Positions 62,837 through 64,000 of a stretch of 64,000 nt of DNA are shown one piece after another. The stretch's first letter is position 1. Every line of letters starts with the position of its first letter. Source of the stretch: a virus. Under the pieces are notes generated by a model. The model was not told the DNA's origin, did not search any database, and worked only from the letters and a program-made list of their open reading frames with translations. Both the position numbers and the translations under genes were made by a program. The stretch is from positions 1 to 64,000 of the IMG/VR virus record IMGVR_UViG_3300032288_005833; one strand, written 5' to 3'.

Positions 62837-62863
62837 AAAACCCCTGAAATTCAGGGGTTTTTT
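62837..62863 (+). terminator. intrinsic terminator after the MoxR gene
   Basis: CCCCTGA and TCAGGGG pair around a 3-base AAT loop, flanked by A/T pairs (AAAA and TTTT) and ending in a run of T's to 62863. It sits 20 bases past the MoxR stop. This and the one at 59418 are the only clear factor-independent terminators I can see. Confidence 0.85.
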
Positions 62864-62885
62864 GTGGAGCTAACTTTAACCTTTT

Positions 62886-62897
62886 GAATATATAAAG
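62886..62897 (+). promoter_or_regulatory. late-promoter-like motif GAATATATAAAG
   Basis: GAATATATAAAG lies 15 bases before the ATG at 62913, between the terminator and the next gene. Confidence 0.55.
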
Positions 62898-62912
62898 AAA
62901 AAGAACATCTAA

Positions 62913-63452
62913 ATGAGATTCATTAAAGATTTTAAAAACTACAGGATAAACGAAGATGCTGGATACGGCAACGATTATTTTGTGGATCAAAAGGTTGAAA
63001 AATCCCAATACTATTTTTTTAAGGTAGGCGAGGGTGATAACGAAACGGGAGTAATTGTTAAAATTGGAAAATTTGCAAAATCTGCTATTATTTCTGAGAA
63101 CGAAAAAAGCTATGGCGTAATTCATATTGAGCCAATCAATGTTGATGATATGGACGATTACTTAGTTAATGATAGCGAGTACAGATCAAGAGAGGATGAA
63201 AAATTCTCTATTCCTAGTGATCTATTAGCTCAAACCTTTGACATCATCGAAAAGGCAATGGATAACTATTTAGAGAAGAATCCTAAGGTAACTAAGTTTT
63301 ATGATGAAATGCTGGAAAATTTAGAAATGACCCCAGAAGAATACACAAGCTTTGTTACACCTAAGATCGAAGATTGGTCAGAAGGAAGATGGAGCGTTCA
63401 ATCTGGATCCACACAAAGTGTTTTAATCTACATGAAAACATCGCATGAGTAA
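62913..63452 (+). CDS. hypothetical protein with capsid-leader-like N-terminus, 179 aa
   Basis: The start MRFIKDFKNYRINEDAGYGN carries the leader pattern (K-x-F/Y-x-x-Y-x-h-x-E-D). The rest is an acidic alpha/beta protein with a beta part (VIVKIGKFAKSAIISENEK), an acidic patch (IHIEPINVDDMDDYLVNDSE) and a C-terminal helical region. No known family. The late-type motif and terminator flanking it make it a separate late unit. The overlap of 8 bases with the next gene means the two are co-translated. It may be an internal head protein by analogy with T4 IPs; this is inference. Confidence 0.6.
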   Translation: MRFIKDFKNYRINEDAGYGNDYFVDQKVEKSQYYFFKVGEGDNETGVIVKIGKFAKSAIISENEKSYGVIHIEPINVDDMDDYLVNDSEYRSREDEKFSIPSDLLAQTFDIIEKAMDNYLEKNPKVTKFYDEMLENLEMTPEEYTSFVTPKIEDWSEGRWSVQSGSTQSVLIYMKTSHE

Positions 63453-63762
63453 TTTAAAGAGATATAGCGAATTTATCAATGAGTCATTAACTCCTGTCAT
63501 GTACATGAGTGTTAAGAATCCTCTTAAGAATTCTGTTGTTAAATTCCTGTATGAAAAGGATAAAGCAACCAGGAAAGAAATACTGGAATTTGCTGCTACC
63601 CTCGGTGAAAGCGGGCAATCCGTCGATAGAAGATGGATCTCTAGAAATAAGCAATTGATTAAATGTATTGTTTCTGAGGAGGGCCCAAATCACTATGCCC
63701 TAACAAAATTAGGGAAAAGATTTGCTAAAAGCCTCATAGTTAATGAAACTAAAGGGCTATAG
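63445..63762 (+). CDS. winged-helix-like protein with capsid-leader-like N-terminus, 105 aa
   Basis: MSNLKRYSEFINESLTPVMY is the best match in the window to the T4 internal-protein leader MKTYQEFIAEA (K-x-Y-x-E-F-I-x-E). The remaining 85 residues look like a winged-helix DNA-binding domain: VVKFLYEKDKATRKEILEFA, then a recognition-helix-like VDRRWISRNKQLIK and a wing/strand CIVSEEGPNHYALTKLGK. A packaged DNA-binding protein is a possible reading. It overlaps the previous gene by 8 bases. The head protease cleaves T4 leaders after a Glu, and the E in FINES could play that part. No homologue is claimed beyond the motif. Confidence 0.6.
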   Translation: MSNLKRYSEFINESLTPVMYMSVKNPLKNSVVKFLYEKDKATRKEILEFAATLGESGQSVDRRWISRNKQLIKCIVSEEGPNHYALTKLGKRFAKSLIVNETKGL

Positions 63763-63788
63763 TCAATATAATTAATAAATATTTTTTT

Positions 63789-63971
63789 ATGGAAAGCTAC
63801 GAAAAACTAGTTGCACTCTTAGAGTCAATGAAAGAAAACGTTGAAAAATTCTTCGTTAAAGGCAATAAATCAGCCGGAACAAGAGTTAGAACACAAGCTC
63901 AGGAAATCAAAAAATTAGCACAAGAACTTCGTTTAGATGTTCAGAATGCTAAAAAGACAACCGAGCAATAA
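63789..63971 (+). CDS. histone H1-like (Hc1-family) DNA-binding protein, 60 aa
   Basis: A 60-aa lysine-rich helical protein whose middle, KFFVKGNKSAGTRVRTQAQE (residues 20-39), strongly resembles the conserved core of Bacteroidota histone-H1-like (Hc1) proteins: (F/Y)xKGNKxAGTRxRK. It starts MESYEKLVALLESMKENVEK and continues IKKLAQELRLDVQNAKK, as expected. The family proteins are small nucleoid-binding proteins. The usual basic C-terminal tail is missing or very short (NAKKTTEQ). It could help compact phage DNA or reorganise host chromatin. The ATG is preceded by an AATAAATAT stretch but not by the GATATATAA motif. The 29 bases from 63972 to the window end hold no gene. Confidence 0.8.
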   Translation: MESYEKLVALLESMKENVEKFFVKGNKSAGTRVRTQAQEIKKLAQELRLDVQNAKKTTEQ

Positions 63972-64000
63972 GATAAAACTTCTGAAGCCAGCCTTAGGGC

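Noticed and set aside
1-64000. tRNA genes or integrase/transposase sites
   Set aside because: Intergenic gaps are all under 100 bases and contain no cloverleaf-like sequence; no recombinase or inverted-repeat-bounded element was found.

Overview
The window is a contiguous piece of a large, AT-rich, tightly packed genome of a contractile-tailed, T4-like phage. It carries a baseplate/tail cassette with recognisable T4-type parts (gp5-like spike, hub, gp25, gp6) and a T4-type DNA-metabolism cluster (gp32, gp61 primase, UvsY, UvsW). A Bacteroidota host is inferred from three things: a small protein at the right end matches the Hc1 histone-H1-like family found in that phylum, Shine-Dalgarno sequences are mostly absent, and Arg codons are strongly AGA-biased. 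Terminase, portal, capsid, sheath and DNA polymerase genes are not in the window, so the genome is much larger than 64 kb. No tRNA, integrase, transposase or CRISPR array was seen, and no intergenic gap exceeds 100 bases.

Layout. 1-1.5 kb: end of a GDP-L-fucose synthase gene and a complete GDP-mannose 4,6-dehydratase gene. 1.5-2.3 kb: two small leftward genes. 2.4-4.1 kb: small genes including a Nudix-like protein. 4.1-29.5 kb: central tail/baseplate block with a LysM-like protein, hub, a repeat-tailed protein, gp5-like spike, a 1512-aa proline-rich hydrophobic protein, a four-repeat S1-domain protein, an amidoligase-like protein with a beta-helix tail, gp25, gp6 and a 2658-aa wedge-like protein carrying beta-propeller and PKD-like domains. 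29.5-30.2 kb: phoH, the only leftward gene in the right-hand 60 kb. 30.3-51.0 kb: giant fibre and adhesin-type proteins, a predicted nucleotidyltransferase, a fibre protein containing a Hint (intein/hedgehog-type) domain, a membrane coiled-coil protein and a tail-tube-like protein. 51.0-56.0 kb: RuvC-like nuclease, gp32, primase, UvsY and UvsW. 56.0-64.0 kb: accessory genes, including a ligase/adenylyltransferase fusion, a metallopeptidase/VWA/MoxR-ATPase trio, a winged-helix-like protein and the histone-like protein.

How it fits together. The AT-rich element GATATATAA or GAATATATAA recurs just upstream of structural and accessory genes but is absent from the replication cluster, so it is probably the late promoter. 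In several places it lies so close to the start codon that the mRNA would have almost no leader. Several right-end proteins begin with a short sequence resembling the T4 internal-protein capsid-targeting leader, including the MoxR ATPase, the metallopeptidase and the winged-helix protein. This suggests, as inference, that a chaperone/protease-like complex and a DNA-binding protein may be packaged in the head or processed there.

The strongest candidates for undescribed biology are the Hint-domain fibre next to a nucleotidyltransferase, the leader-tagged MoxR/VWA/metallopeptidase trio, the amidoligase/beta-helix protein inside the baseplate operon, the ligase/NMN-adenylyltransferase fusion, and the S1-domain protein.
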